Positions 26,547 through 35,815 of a DNA stretch of 64,000 bases are shown one piece after another. The notes beneath the pieces are model-generated. The model saw only the letters and a program-made list of their open reading frames with translations. It was not told the origin of the DNA and searched no databases. Source of the stretch: Microbacterium sp. BR1 (lineage in GTDB: Bacteria > Actinomycetota > Actinomycetes > Actinomycetales > Microbacteriaceae); the NCBI RefSeq assembly GCF_002812725.1, contig NZ_NMUN01000010.1, forward strand, positions 372,001 through 436,000, written 5' to 3'. Position numbers and translations under genes: made by a program. Every line of letters starts with the position of its first letter. The stretch's first letter is position 1.

Positions 26547-27308
26547 ATGCAGGCCGAAAGAGCGGGAGCCCTCGTCACGGGCGGGGCGAGCGGGCTGGGT
26601 CTTGCCACCGCACGGCGCCTGGCCGCCGATGGTGCGCTCGTCACGATCGTGGACCTCCCGACGTCGCGCGGCGTCGAGGTGGCGGCCGAACTCGGTGGTG
26701 TCTTCGCCGCCGCGGACGTCACGAGCGTCTCCGACGTGCGGGCCGCTGTGGCCGAGGCATCCGCTCTCGCCCCGTTGCGGGTCGTCGTGGCGTGCGCCGG
26801 GATCGCGACGGCCGCGAAGCTGCTCGACCGGGACGGAAACCCCACGCCCCTCGAGGACTTCGAACGCACGGTGCGCGTCAACCTCGTCGGCACCTACAAC
26901 GTCATCGCGCAGTCCGCCGCGGCGATGATCGCAACGGAACCGGATGCTTCGGGCGCACGTGGTGTCATCGTCACGACGGCGAGCGTCGCCGCTTTCGACG
27001 GCCAGATCGGGCAGCCGGCCTACTCCGCGAGCAAGGGCGGGGTGCACGCGATGACGCTGCCGATCGCGCGCGAGCTCGCCCGCTACGGCATCCGGATCTG
27101 CACGATCGCCCCGGGCATCATGGAGACCCCGATGCTGCACGGGTTGCCGCAGGCGGCGCAGGACTCGCTCGGCGCACAGGTTCCGTTCCCGCCCCGCCTG
27201 GGGCGACCCGACGAGTTCGCGGCCCTGGTGGCGCACATCGTCGACAACGGCTACCTCAACGGCGAGACGATCCGCCTCGACGGCGCGATCCGGATGGCGC
27301 CCAGATGA
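26547..27308 (+). CDS. Short-chain dehydrogenase (3-hydroxyacyl-CoA dehydrogenase type II-like)
   Basis: This 253-residue SDR has TGGASGLG at ~10-17 for NAD, the Asp after VTIVD favouring NAD(H), CAGIA, and the catalytic YSASKGG. APGIMETPML and LPQAAQDSLGAQVPFPPRLGRP are typical of the 17-beta-HSD10/3-hydroxyacyl-CoA dehydrogenase type II group. ATG at 26547 has GAAGGGGA four bases upstream; earlier in-frame ATGs lack one. A TAAAGT hexamer at 26483-26488 may be its -10. It precedes the hydratase gene, consistent with a beta-oxidation role. Confidence 0.85.
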   Translation: MQAERAGALVTGGASGLGLATARRLAADGALVTIVDLPTSRGVEVAAELGGVFAAADVTSVSDVRAAVAEASALAPLRVVVACAGIATAAKLLDRDGNPTPLEDFERTVRVNLVGTYNVIAQSAAAMIATEPDASGARGVIVTTASVAAFDGQIGQPAYSASKGGVHAMTLPIARELARYGIRICTIAPGIMETPMLHGLPQAAQDSLGAQVPFPPRLGRPDEFAALVAHIVDNGYLNGETIRLDGAIRMAPR

Positions 27309-27481
27309 GTGCCAGACGCGGCAGAGGCGTGGACGCGCTGTGCACACCGTCGCCTATCCGGCACCGCACCGGGTGGGACCCGCGGATCGTCTCGGTGCGC
27401 GCCCCGCCGTTCATCGACCCATGCGACGCTGTGCACGCATCAACCGGGAGGCGTACCCACGAATCGGGGGAGGACCCGTCC

Positions 27482-28279
27482 ATGAGTGATTCGATCCGCT
27501 ACGCCCGCGACGGCGCGCTCGCGCGGCTGACCCTGAACCGTCCCGCGTCGCTCAACGCGATGGGGTTCGAGATGGGCACCCGCTGGCGCGACCTCGCGCG
27601 CGAGATCACCGCCGACCCGACGGTCGGTGCCGTGATCCTGGATGCCGCGGGCCCGGCCTTCTGCGCCGGGGGAGACGTCGTCGAGATGGCGACCTCGGGC
27701 GCCGCCGGTGCCGACGTGACCGCAGCCGCCCAAACGATCCACGAGGGCATCCGCGCGTTCGTCGAGTCCGACAAGCCGGTCGTCGCGATCGTGCAGGGCG
27801 CCGTCGCGGGCGGCGGGCTCGGACTCATGCTGACGGCCGATTACATCGTCGCCGGCGAGGGCGCCCGGTTCGTCAGCAAGTACGCCAATATCGGTCTGAC
27901 CCCCGACCTTTCGGTGTCGACCCTGCTCCCGGCGGCCGTCGGCCAGACGCGGGCCCTGCGGATGCTGCTTGCCGACCTCACGATCGATGCCGCGACGGCG
28001 CTCGAGTGGGGCCTCGTGACGGAGGTCGCCGCAGACCCGGCGGCCCGCGGCGAAGAGATCGCCCGGTTCTGGCTGGGCGGCGCGACCGCGGCGTTCGGGC
28101 AGGCCAAGCGACTGGTGCGAGCGGGCGCCCGGCGGTCGTTCGCCGAGAACCTCGCGGACGAGGCGCGCACGATCGGCGCCGCGTTCGACACCCCCGATGC
28201 CCGAGCCCGCGTCGCCGCGTTCGCCGCGGCATCCGTCCGTCCGTCAGCACGCCCCGCAGCTCCGAAGGAGACCTCATGA
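27482..28279 (+). CDS. Enoyl-CoA hydratase/isomerase
   Basis: This 265-residue crotonase-fold protein has LTLNRPASLNAMG, FCAGGDVVEMA and VAIVQGAVAGGGLGLMLTADYIVA, which form the CoA pocket and oxyanion hole. YANIGLTPDLSVSTLLP suggests that the second catalytic glutamate is absent (Asp or neighbouring residue instead), so isomerase or another crotonase reaction is possible. The last 15 residues are Ala/Pro-rich. A strong GGGGGAGGA site precedes ATG 27482. Its stop overlaps the following dehydrogenase start. Confidence 0.85.
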   Translation: MSDSIRYARDGALARLTLNRPASLNAMGFEMGTRWRDLAREITADPTVGAVILDAAGPAFCAGGDVVEMATSGAAGADVTAAAQTIHEGIRAFVESDKPVVAIVQGAVAGGGLGLMLTADYIVAGEGARFVSKYANIGLTPDLSVSTLLPAAVGQTRALRMLLADLTIDAATALEWGLVTEVAADPAARGEEIARFWLGGATAAFGQAKRLVRAGARRSFAENLADEARTIGAAFDTPDARARVAAFAAASVRPSARPAAPKETS

Positions 28280-29115
28280 CCGACCGCACCCTCGCCGGCA
28301 AGACCATCCTGATGTCGGGCGGCAGTCGCGGAATCGGGCTCGCGATCGCCCTTCGCGCCGCAGCGGATGGCGCCAACGTCGCCCTTCTCGCCAAGACCGA
28401 CACCCCGCATCCGAATCTCGAGGGCACGGTGCATTCGGCCGCGGAGCGCATTCGCGAGGCTGGGGGGCACGCGCTCGCGATCGTCGGCGACGTCCGCACC
28501 GACGACGACATCACCGAGGCCGTGTTGAAGACGACGGGCGAGTTCGGCGGCATCGACATCGTCGTGAACAACGCCAGCGCGATCGACCTGTCGGGCTCTC
28601 TCGACCTGTCGCCGAAGAGGTACGACCTCATGCAGGACGTCAACGTCCGGGGCACCTTCATGCTCTCGCGTGCGGCGGTTCCCCTGCTCCGCGAAAGCAG
28701 CAACCCGCACATCCTGTCGCTGTCGCCGCCGCTCAACCCCTCGCCGCGCTGGCTCGGCGCGCACACCGGTTACACGCTGTCGAAGTTCGGGATGACGATG
28801 GTCACGCTGGGTCTGGCCGCGGAATTCGCGGCCGACGGCATCGCGGCGAACACGCTGTGGCCGCGCACGACGATCGCGACGGCCGCGGTGCAGAACCTGC
28901 TCGGCGGCGATCGGGTGATGGCCGCGAGCCGGATCCCCGAGATCTATGCCGACGCCGCGTACCTCGTGCTCACGGCGCCCTCGCGCGAGAACTCGGGCCG
29001 TTCGCTGATCGTCGAGGACGTGCTCGAAGAGAGCGGGGTCACCGACTTCTCGGGCTATGCCGCGGTTCCCGGCACGCCGGATGATCGGCTCTTCCCCGAC
29101 ATCTTCCTCGACTGA
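28276..29115 (+). CDS. SDR oxidoreductase, HSDL2-like
   Basis: This 279-residue short-chain dehydrogenase has SGGSRGIGLAIA near the N-terminus, then NNASAIDLSGSLDLSPKRYDLM and HILSLSPPLNPSP. The active site is TGYTLSKFGMT. The ALLAKTDTPHPNLEGTVHSA segment is characteristic of the HSDL2 subgroup, which in animals resides in peroxisomes and acts in lipid metabolism. In bacteria it is often co-encoded with acyl-CoA enzymes, as here. ATGA overlap with the hydratase gene. The substrate is unknown. Confidence 0.85.
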   Translation: MTDRTLAGKTILMSGGSRGIGLAIALRAAADGANVALLAKTDTPHPNLEGTVHSAAERIREAGGHALAIVGDVRTDDDITEAVLKTTGEFGGIDIVVNNASAIDLSGSLDLSPKRYDLMQDVNVRGTFMLSRAAVPLLRESSNPHILSLSPPLNPSPRWLGAHTGYTLSKFGMTMVTLGLAAEFAADGIAANTLWPRTTIATAAVQNLLGGDRVMAASRIPEIYADAAYLVLTAPSRENSGRSLIVEDVLEESGVTDFSGYAAVPGTPDDRLFPDIFLD

Positions 29116-29126
29116 GTCGGCCACGC

Positions 29127-29639
29127 ATGCCCGTGATGAGCGCCGGCATCCTGCTGTACCGGATCACCGGCGACGAGCGGATGTCGCACGGTGACGTGCC
29201 GTCGTTCGAGGTCCTGATCGCGCACATGGGCGGGCCTTACTGGGCGAAGAAGACCGACGGTGCGTGGACCATCCCCAAGGGCGAGTTCGATCCGGATGCG
29301 GAGTCCGCCCTCGATGCCGCGCGACGCGAGTTCCGCGAAGAGCTCGGCGTCGAGGCTCCCGACGTCGCATACGCCGAACTCGGGACGTTCCCGTACGCCT
29401 CCGGCAAGCGCATCACCGTCTTCGTGGGGGACGGTGCGGACTTCGCGCCGGAGGCGTTCAGCTACGGGACCTTCGAGCTCGAGTGGCCGCCGCGCTCCGG
29501 CCGCACGGTCGAGTTCCCGGAGGTCGACGACGCGCGGTGGACCGATGCGGCGGCCGCGGCATCGCTCCTGGTGCGCGGCCAGCGACCCGCCCTCGAGGCC
29601 CTGACCCGTCACCTCGGGGACGTGTCGGGCGAGCGCTGA
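29127..29639 (+). CDS. Nudix hydrolase
   Basis: This 170-residue protein has a Nudix box starting at GEFDPDAESALDAARREFREELG. The ExxxxxxxREFREELG part is intact, but the loop between the first Gly and Glu has one extra residue. The preceding WTIPKGEF is usual for the family. MSAGILLYRIT at the N-terminus is the first beta strand. Substrates of such stand-alone enzymes (nucleotide sugars, oxidised nucleotides, dinucleoside polyphosphates) cannot be inferred. It lies 11 bases after the SDR gene. Confidence 0.87.
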   Translation: MPVMSAGILLYRITGDERMSHGDVPSFEVLIAHMGGPYWAKKTDGAWTIPKGEFDPDAESALDAARREFREELGVEAPDVAYAELGTFPYASGKRITVFVGDGADFAPEAFSYGTFELEWPPRSGRTVEFPEVDDARWTDAAAAASLLVRGQRPALEALTRHLGDVSGER

Positions 29640-29653
29640 GGGTCGCGCGAGGC

Positions 29654-30127
29654 TCAGCTCAGGCGTTTGCGCAGGAACACCTGCTGGATGCCGTCGTCGC
29701 CGTCCACCCGCTCGGATTCGACGTAACCCTCGCGCTCGTACAACCGCAGGTTGGCCTCGCTGAGCGATCCCGTGAACAGCTCCGCCTCCGTGGCCCCCGC
29801 GTCGCGGCCCGCCGCCTCGACGGCGGCCAGAAGGCGCGATCCGATCCCCTGCCCCTGCTGGTCGGGGGCGATCGCGATCCGACCGATCAGGAGCAGGTCC
29901 CCGTCGCGCCGGGCGCGGACGGCACCGACCATGCGGGACCCGAGGTGCGCCACGCATCCGTCGTTCTGCTGCAGCTCGGACTCGACCTCGGCGAGCGTCT
30001 GGGTGAGCGGTGGCATGTTTGGGGTGCCGTAGATGAGGGCCTCCTGCACGAAGGCCGCGCGCTGCAGTGTCATCACCTCGCCCGCGTCCTCGGGGCGGAT
30101 GGGCCGTACGGCGATGTCCTCACTCAC
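29654..30127 (-). CDS. GNAT family N-acetyltransferase
   Basis: This 157-residue protein when started at GTG 30127 has VRPIRPEDAGEVMTLQR at the N-terminus, the acetyl-CoA loop IAIAPDQQGQGIGSRLL (the QxxGxG/A motif) and the final LYEREGY typical of GNAT enzymes. The longer open frame reaches far into rlmN on the other strand. GTG 30127 is preferred because TACCGT stands seven bases upstream (leaderless). The acceptor substrate is unknown. It is divergent from rlmN with a gap of only 34 bases. Confidence 0.85.
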   Translation of the reverse strand: MSEDIAVRPIRPEDAGEVMTLQRAAFVQEALIYGTPNMPPLTQTLAEVESELQQNDGCVAHLGSRMVGAVRARRDGDLLLIGRIAIAPDQQGQGIGSRLLAAVEAAGRDAGATEAELFTGSLSEANLRLYEREGYVESERVDGDDGIQQVFLRKRLS

Positions 30128-30134
30128 CTTTTCC

Positions 30135-30155
30135 ACGGTAGTCGTCCCGTAGCCT
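30135..30155. promoter_or_regulatory. Overlapping divergent leaderless promoters (GNAT and rlmN)
   Basis: TAGCCT at 30150-30155 plus six bases leads to the rlmN ATG at 30162. On the other strand TACCGT (30140 to 30135) plus seven bases leads to the GNAT GTG at 30127. The hexamers are nine bases apart. Confidence 0.6.
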
Positions 30156-30161
30156 GGAATC

Positions 30162-31418
30162 ATGACCTCCCTGCCTCCCGAGTCCCCCGTCCGCCCGACG
30201 GGGCCGGGTCCCGTGCGCCAGGTGCGTCCGGCGACGGAGGGATGGCAGCAGCAGAAGGATGCCTCGGGCCGGCCGCTGCTGCAGTTCGCGAGCCCCAAAC
30301 GGGGCAAGCCCCCGGTGCACCTCGCCGACCTCACGCCCGAGGCGCGCGTCGCGCGGGCGAAGGAGCTCGGCCTGCCGGGCTTCCGTGCCAAGCAGATCGC
30401 GACGCACTACTTCCGTCATCACACCTCTGACCCGGCGCTCATGACCGACCTGCCGTCCGAGCGTCGCGAAGAGCTCGTGTCGGCTTTCCTCCCGCCCCTG
30501 CTGACCGAGGTCCGGCGTCTGCAGACCGACGGCGGCGACACGATCAAGTTCCTCTGGAAGCTGCACGACGGCGCGCTGGTCGAGTCCGTCCTGATGCGCT
30601 ACCCGGGGCGGATCACGCTGTGCGTCTCGTCGCAGGCGGGCTGCGGCATGAACTGCCCGTTCTGCGCGACCGGGCAGGCGGGGCTCACCCGCAACATGTC
30701 CGCGGCCGAGATCGTCGAGCAGATCGTCCGGGCCAACGCACTCATCGCGGCGGGTGAGCTCGGCGGCAAGCGCTCCGACGACCACAGCATGGAGCGGGTC
30801 AGCAACATCGTCTTCATGGGGATGGGCGAGCCGCTCGCCAACTACGCGCGCGTCATGCAGGCCGTGCGCGTCATGGTCGCGCCGCAACCCGAGGGCCTCG
30901 GCATGAGCGCCCGCGGCATCACGGTCTCGACGGTCGGTCTCGTCCCGGCCATCCTGAAGCTGGCCGCGGAAGACATCCCCGTGACCTTCGCGCTGTCGTT
31001 GCACGCGCCCGACGACGTGTTGCGCAACGAGCTGATCCCGGTCAACTCGCGCTGGAAGGTCGATGAGGCGCTCGACGCGGCCCGCACCTACTTCGAGAAG
31101 ACCGGCCGCCGCGTGTCGATCGAATACGCGCTGATCAAGGACATGAACGACCACGCCTGGCGGGCCGATCTGCTCGCCGACAAGCTCAACGCGCGGGGCC
31201 GGGGCTGGGTGCACGTCAACCCGATCCCGCTCAACCCGACGCCCGGGTCGATCTGGACCGCGTCCGAGAAGTCGGTGCAGAACGAGTTCGTCCGCCGACT
31301 GAACGACGCGGGCATACCGACGACGCTCCGCGACACGCGCGGCAAGGAGATCGACGGGGCGTGCGGTCAGCTCGTCGCGACGGTCGACGACGAGGCCGCG
31401 GCCGCCGCGACCCCGTAG
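30162..31418 (+). CDS. rlmN: 23S rRNA (A2503-C2)/tRNA(A37-C2) methyltransferase
   Basis: This 418-residue radical-SAM enzyme methylates adenine 2503 of 23S r[11 protein letters not shown] supplies Cys161, Cys165 and Cys168 for the 4Fe-4S cluster. [29 protein letters not shown] and the C-terminal [11 protein letters not shown] with the resolving cysteine are all present. The N-terminal ~35 residues are Pro/Gln-rich and longer than in E. coli. The leaderless promoter fixes the ATG at 30162. Confidence 0.94.
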   Translation: MTSLPPESPVRPTGPGPVRQVRPATEGWQQQKDASGRPLLQFASPKRGKPPVHLADLTPEARVARAKELGLPGFRAKQIATHYFRHHTSDPALMTDLPSERREELVSAFLPPLLTEVRRLQTDGGDTIKFLWKLHDGALVESVLMRYPGRITLCVSSQAGCGMNCPFCATGQAGLTRNMSAAEIVEQIVRANALIAAGELGGKRSDDHSMERVSNIVFMGMGEPLANYARVMQAVRVMVAPQPEGLGMSARGITVSTVGLVPAILKLAAEDIPVTFALSLHAPDDVLRNELIPVNSRWKVDEALDAARTYFEKTGRRVSIEYALIKDMNDHAWRADLLADKLNARGRGWVHVNPIPLNPTPGSIWTASEKSVQNEFVRRLNDAGIPTTLRDTRGKEIDGACGQLVATVDDEAAAAATP

Positions 31419-31425
31419 TCGCTCG

Positions 31426-31576
31426 TCACGTCGCGTTCCACAGGTCGCGGTAGTAGGCCATCGGCTCGATAGGTCGTGCCCCCACGACTGTTGACACACA
31501 CGGCCTGTACCTCCGCGCCGCCCACGAGCCGACGCACGCGCGCGGGCACGGGGCCGGTCTCGTGGGGAATGGACAT
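31426..31576 (-). pseudogene. Small gene apparently split by a one-base frameshift
   Basis: On the minus strand ATG at 31576 opens MSIPHETGPVPARV and runs on to AVCVNSRG. At a run of five G (CCCCC at 31479-31483 on the plus strand) the frame then becomes unconvincing and continues into rlmN. Removing one G gives ARPIEPMAYYRDLWNAT and a stop at 31426-31428. The resulting ~49-residue product would fit exactly between rlmN and the reductase gene. This could be a real frameshift, a sequencing error or chance. The family is not recognised. Confidence 0.35.
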
Positions 31577-31603
31577 GTCCGCCTCAGGGGTTCGCGCGCG
31601 GGT

Positions 31604-31609
31604 TAGCGT
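31604..31609 (+). promoter_or_regulatory. Leaderless -10 element of the aldo/keto reductase
   Basis: TAGCGT, AGACGA, ATG at 31616. Confidence 0.6.
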
Positions 31610-31615
31610 AGACGA

Positions 31616-32626
31616 ATGGTCAATTATCGCTACCTCGGCAACAGCGGCTTCAAGGTCTCGGAGATCACGTACGGGAACTGGGTGACGCACGCCTCGCAGG
31701 TCGAGAACGACGCGGCCATCGCGACGGTCCACAAGGCGCTGGATCTCGGCATCACGACATTCGACACCGCGGATGCCTACGCCAACACCGCCGCGGAGTC
31801 CGTCCTCGGCGAGGCGCTCAAGGGGCAGCGGCGCGCGTCGCTCGAGATCTTCACGAAGGTCTACTGGCCGACCGGGCCCAAGGGACCGAACGACTCCGGC
31901 CTCAGCCGCAAGCACATCATGGAATCGATCGACGGTTCGCTCGAACGCCTCGGGACCGATTACGTCGACCTGTACCAGGCGCACCGCTACGACTACGAGA
32001 CGCCGCTGGAAGAGACGATGCAGGCCTTCGCCGACATCGTCCGCCAGGGCAAGGCGCTCTACATCGGCGTCTCGGAGTGGACCGCCGACCAGCTTCGCGC
32101 GGGCCACGCGCTCGCGAAGGAGCTGAAGTTCCAGCTCGTGTCGAACCAGCCGCAGTACTCCGCGCTCTGGCGCGTGATCGAGGCCGACGTCGTCCCGACG
32201 TCGGAAGAGCTCGGGATCTCGCAGATCGTCTGGTCGCCGATGGCTCAGGGCGTCCTCAGCGGCAAGTACCTGCCGGGCCAGGCGGCGCCCGCGGGTTCGC
32301 GTGCCACGGACGAGAAGAGCGGCGCGAACTTCATCAAGCGCTTCCTCGACGACGACGTGCTGTCCGCCGTGCAGAAGCTGAAGCCGGTCGCCGAGCAGGC
32401 GGGCCTGACGATGCCGCAGCTCGCGATCGCCTGGGTGCTGCAGAACCCGAACGTCGCGGCCGCTCTCGTCGGGGCGTCGCGCCCCGAGCAGCTCGAGGAC
32501 TCGGTCAAGGCATCCGGTGTCGTGCTCGACGCCGACACGATGGCCGCGATCGACACCGCCCTCGCGCCCGTCGCGGTGACCGACCCGGCCCAGACCCTCG
32601 AGGTCTCGCCGAAGTCCCGCCCGTAG
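31616..32626 (+). CDS. Aldo/keto reductase
   Basis: This 336-residue TIM-barrel NADPH oxidoreductase has MVNYRYLGNSGFKVSEITYGNW at the N-terminus (split strands one and two), FDTADAYANTAAESVLG with the catalytic Asp-Tyr pair, and DYVDLYQAHRYD with the usual His. WSPMAQGVLSGKYLPG and VLQNPNVAAALVGASRPEQLED close the barrel. It belongs to the YghZ/voltage-gated potassium channel beta-subunit-like branch, often active on methylglyoxal or other aldehydes (family knowledge). It stands alone with its own promoter, and a repeat element follows. Confidence 0.9.
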   Translation: MVNYRYLGNSGFKVSEITYGNWVTHASQVENDAAIATVHKALDLGITTFDTADAYANTAAESVLGEALKGQRRASLEIFTKVYWPTGPKGPNDSGLSRKHIMESIDGSLERLGTDYVDLYQAHRYDYETPLEETMQAFADIVRQGKALYIGVSEWTADQLRAGHALAKELKFQLVSNQPQYSALWRVIEADVVPTSEELGISQIVWSPMAQGVLSGKYLPGQAAPAGSRATDEKSGANFIKRFLDDDVLSAVQKLKPVAEQAGLTMPQLAIAWVLQNPNVAAALVGASRPEQLEDSVKASGVVLDADTMAAIDTALAPVAVTDPAQTLEVSPKSRP

Positions 32627-32659
32627 CGGACTCGCCGTCCCGGTAGCGCTGCGTTCGGC

Positions 32660-32756
32660 CGAGTCCGCCGGTTGCTGCCGACTCCGCCCGTCGATCACGG
32701 CGGGCGAGCGGCGCGCTCGACGATAACCGGCGGGCTCGACGCTCCCGGCGCTCTCG
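32660..32756. repeat. 97-bp element of 19-bp units (two direct, three inverted), copy 1
   Basis: Plus-strand units lie at 32660-32678 and 32679-32697. After a 3-base spacer (CGG), inverted units follow at 32701-32719, 32720-32738 and 32739-32756. The unit core is CGAGnnCGCCGGTT. It fills the gap between the convergent reductase and RNase HI genes. The same architecture and length recur at 61175-61271. Confidence 0.65.
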
Positions 32757-32774
32757 GTGGGCTCGGTGAGGTGG

Positions 32775-33308
32775 TCAGCGCCCGTTCTTCGGCGCGACCG
32801 ACACGTCGAGCCGGGGATGCAGGCCGCCGAGGGAGGACCAGGCGCTCTCGACGCCGTTCTGCGCATGCTCCGACGAGCGCACGGCGCGTTCGTCCGCCCA
32901 CGCGTTGAGCACGTGACCCGAATGCCCGCGGACGTGCTCGAGTACGACATCCGGCATCCCCGCCGCGCGGCGGGCATCGCGTGCAGAGATCAGTTGCTCG
33001 AGGATGTCGACGTTCTTCGTCGGCGCGCCGGTCGAGGTCTTCCACCCGCGGCGCCGGTGCCCGTCCATCCACCTCGTGTACGTATCGATCGCGTACTTCG
33101 AGTCCGCTTGCACGACGAGTTCGGCCACGTCGGGGTGGTCTTCGATCGCCTTCAGCAGCCCGAGCAGCTCGCCGATGTTGTTGGTGCCCTCGCGGATCGA
33201 GCCCGCTGCCCAGTGACCGTCCTCGCCGACCCACGCCCAGCCCGCCGGTCCCGGATTGCCCTTGCACGCGCCGTCGGTCGCGACGATGTAGCGAGAGGAT
33301 TCGGTCAC
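32775..33308 (-). CDS. rnhA: Ribonuclease HI
   Basis: This 177-residue enzyme degrades the RNA strand of RNA-DNA hybrids. Catalytic acids are Asp12 (ATDGACKGNPG), Glu47 (NNIGELLG), Asp69 (QADSKYAID) and Asp139 (NAWADERA), and the mobile-loop His129 is in RGHSGHVLN. The protein carries ~30 extra residues after the core, with no recognised domain. GTG at 33308 is supported by TAGCCT seven bases upstream on the minus strand. Confidence 0.94.
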   Translation of the reverse strand: MTESSRYIVATDGACKGNPGPAGWAWVGEDGHWAAGSIREGTNNIGELLGLLKAIEDHPDVAELVVQADSKYAIDTYTRWMDGHRRRGWKTSTGAPTKNVDILEQLISARDARRAAGMPDVVLEHVRGHSGHVLNAWADERAVRSSEHAQNGVESAWSSLGGLHPRLDVSVAPKNGR

Positions 33309-33315
33309 TCGGGCA

Positions 33316-33321
33316 AGGCTA
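33316..33321 (-). promoter_or_regulatory. Leaderless -10 element of rnhA
   Basis: Minus-strand TAGCCT, seven bases, then the GTG start of rnhA. Confidence 0.5.
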
Positions 33322-33351
33322 CCGGCGTGCGGGGTCGGTCTGGCACGCCGG
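33322..33351 (-). terminator. Hairpin terminator after ppsA
   Basis: CCGGCGTGC at 33322-33330 pairs perfectly with GCACGCCGG at 33343-33351 around a 12-base loop. It lies 15 bases beyond the ppsA stop and just before the rnhA promoter. Confidence 0.55.
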
Positions 33352-33366
33352 CGCCGGCGCCGCCGC

Positions 33367-35757
33367 TCACACCGCCGGGGTCGCCGCCCCGGCCAGTCGG
33401 ATCCAGGTCTCGACGACCGTGTCGGGATTGAGGGAGATCGAATCGATCCCCTCTTCGACGAGCCATTCGGCGAGGTCCGGATGGTCCGACGGGCCCTGGC
33501 CGCAGATGCCGACGTACTTGCCGCGCGCCCGGCAGGCGGCGATCGCCATCGACAGCATCTTCCGCACCGCCGGGTCGCGTTCGTCGAATGTCGACGCGAC
33601 GAGCGAGCTGTCGCGGTCGAGCCCGAGGGTCAGCTGCGTCATGTCGTTCGAGCCGATCGAGAACCCGTCGAAGTAGTCGAGGAAATCGTCCGCCAGCAGG
33701 GCGTTCGAGGGCAGCTCGCACATCATGATGACCTTGAGGTCCCGCTCGCCCCGCCGCAGACCGTTCTCTGCGAGCAGCTCGACGACAGCGTGACCCTCGC
33801 CGACCGTGCGGACGAACGGAACCATGATCTGCACGTTCGAGAACCCCATCTCGTCCCGCACGTGCCGGAGCGCCTCGCACTCCATGTCGAAGCAGGGACG
33901 GAAGTCGGGCGAGATGTACCGCGATGCTCCGCGGTAGCCGAGCATCGGGTTCTCCTCGTGTGGTTCGTAGCGGTCGCCGCCCAGCAGGTTGGCGTATTCG
34001 TTCGACTTGAAGTCGCTGAGGCGCACGATGACGGGCTCGGGCCAGAACGCGGCCGCGATCATCGAGATCCCCTCGGCGACGCGCTGCACGAAGTAATCCC
34101 GCGGAGACGCGTAGGCGGCCGTAGCGGTGCCGATCTGCTCTTTCAGATCCGCCGGAAGCGTGTCGAACTCGAGCAGGGCTCGCGGGTGGATGCCGATCTG
34201 CCGGTTGATCACGAACTCCAGGCGCGCGAGGCCGACGCCGTCGTTCGGCAGGCGAGAGAACGAGAACGCCTGGTCGGGCGTGCCGACGTTCATCATGATC
34301 TTCACGGGTGCCTTCGGCATCCGGTCCAGGTGCGTCAACTGCTCTTCGAAGTCGAGCAGTCCGCGGTACACGAACCCGGTGTCGCCCTCGGCGCACGAGA
34401 CCGTGACCTCGTCGCCGTCCGCGATCACCCGCGTGGCATCGCCCGTGCCGACGACCGCGGGGATGCCGAGCTCGCGCGCGATGATGGCGGCGTGGCACGT
34501 GCGGCCGCCGCGGTTGGTGACGATCGCGCTCGCCCGCTTCATGATCGGCTCCCAGTCGGGGTCCGTCATGTCCGCGATGAGGACCTCGCCGGGGCGGAAG
34601 GCATCCATCTGCGAGACGTCCCGCAGCACGCGTGCGGGTCCGGATCCGATCCGCTGCCCGATGGCGCGACCCGCGACGGCGACCTCGCCCGAGTCGTTCA
34701 GCACGAAGCGGCGGATGACTCCGACATCCGTCCGCGAGACGACGGTCTCGGGCCGGGCCTGCACGATGTAGAGCCCGCCGTCGATACCGTCCTTGGCCCA
34801 CTCGATGTCCATCGGCCGGCCGTAGTGCTGCTCGATCACGAGCGCGTGGTGGGCCAGTTCGGTGATGTCGTCATCGCTGAGAGAGAAGCGGATGCGGTCG
34901 GCCACCGGCACGTCGACGAACGCGGTGCTCGCGCCGGCGTGCCGGTCGTTCGTGTAGCGCATCGCGATGGCCTTCTCGCCCACCGAGCGCTTGAGGATCG
35001 CGGGCCGTCCCGCGGCCAGCGCCACCTTCGACACGTAGAACTCGTCGGGATTGACCGCTCCCTGCACGACGGCTTCGCCGAGCCCGTACGAGCTCGTGAC
35101 GAACACGGCGCCGTCGAAACCCGACTCGGTGTCGACCGTGAACATGACGCCCGCGGCGCCGAGGTCCGAGCGCACCATCCGCTGCACACCGGCCGAGAGG
35201 GCGACGTCGTGGTGCTCGTAACCGTTATGCGCACGGTAGGCGATGGCGCGGTCGTTGTAGAGCGAGGCGAAGACCGAACGGATGGCGCCCAGCACGTTGT
35301 CGATGCCCGAGATGTTGAGGAACGTCTCCTGCTGACCCGCGAAGGACGCGTCGGGCAGATCCTCGGCGGTGGCGCTCGATCGCACCGCCCACGTCACCTC
35401 TTCGCCCCCGGCATCGCCGGCGTCGCCCGTGAGACGCTCGTACGCCGCGCGGATGTCTCGCTCGATGTCCTCCGGCAGCGCCTGCTCTTCTATCCACGTC
35501 CTGATCTCGGACCCGGCCGCGGCGAGCCCCGCGATGTCCTCGACATCGACGGCATCGATCCGCCTGCGGATGCGTCCCTCCAGGTCGTCGGCCGTGAGGA
35601 ACGAGCGGTAGGCATCGGCCGTCGTCGCGAACCCGCCGGGCACCTTCACGCCGAGTGCTGACAGGTGCGAGACCATCTCGCCGAGAGATGCGTTCTTGCC
35701 GCCGACGCGGGCGACGTCGGCCATGCCGACCTGGTCGAACCAGAGGATGTTCGTCAT
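33367..35757 (-). CDS. ppsA: Phosphoenolpyruvate synthase (pyruvate, water dikinase)
   Basis: This 796-residue enzyme makes phosphoenolpyruvate from pyruvate with ATP giving AMP and phosphate, the entry to gluconeogenesis. Domains in order are: an ATP-grasp part ([31 protein letters not shown]), the phosphohistidine swivel with His422 in [13 protein letters not shown], and the C-terminal TIM barrel with [21 protein letters not shown] and [16 protein letters not shown] at 35757 begins [12 protein letters not shown]; a longer frame upstream lacks a ribosome-binding site. It follows its regulator ppsR by 58 bases. Confidence 0.95.
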   Translation of the reverse strand: MTNILWFDQVGMADVARVGGKNASLGEMVSHLSALGVKVPGGFATTADAYRSFLTADDLEGRIRRRIDAVDVEDIAGLAAAGSEIRTWIEEQALPEDIERDIRAAYERLTGDAGDAGGEEVTWAVRSSATAEDLPDASFAGQQETFLNISGIDNVLGAIRSVFASLYNDRAIAYRAHNGYEHHDVALSAGVQRMVRSDLGAAGVMFTVDTESGFDGAVFVTSSYGLGEAVVQGAVNPDEFYVSKVALAAGRPAILKRSVGEKAIAMRYTNDRHAGASTAFVDVPVADRIRFSLSDDDITELAHHALVIEQHYGRPMDIEWAKDGIDGGLYIVQARPETVVSRTDVGVIRRFVLNDSGEVAVAGRAIGQRIGSGPARVLRDVSQMDAFRPGEVLIADMTDPDWEPIMKRASAIVTNRGGRTCHAAIIARELGIPAVVGTGDATRVIADGDEVTVSCAEGDTGFVYRGLLDFEEQLTHLDRMPKAPVKIMMNVGTPDQAFSFSRLPNDGVGLARLEFVINRQIGIHPRALLEFDTLPADLKEQIGTATAAYASPRDYFVQRVAEGISMIAAAFWPEPVIVRLSDFKSNEYANLLGGDRYEPHEENPMLGYRGASRYISPDFRPCFDMECEALRHVRDEMGFSNVQIMVPFVRTVGEGHAVVELLAENGLRRGERDLKVIMMCELPSNALLADDFLDYFDGFSIGSNDMTQLTLGLDRDSSLVASTFDERDPAVRKMLSMAIAACRARGKYVGICGQGPSDHPDLAEWLVEEGIDSISLNPDTVVETWIRLAGAATPAV

Positions 35758-35815
35758 GCGAGGACCTTTCGGAGGGGTGATCGCGCGAGTTGCGCCGGTC
35801 AATGGGAGGACGTGG

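Noticed and set aside
25482..27347. 621-codon minus-strand ORF across ykoC and the SDR gene
   Set aside because: It crosses two independent genes and an intergenic region, with antisense-like composition.
33481..35661. 726-codon plus-strand ORF opposite ppsA
   Set aside because: Arg/His/Asp-rich composition with no motifs, exactly antisense to PEP synthase.
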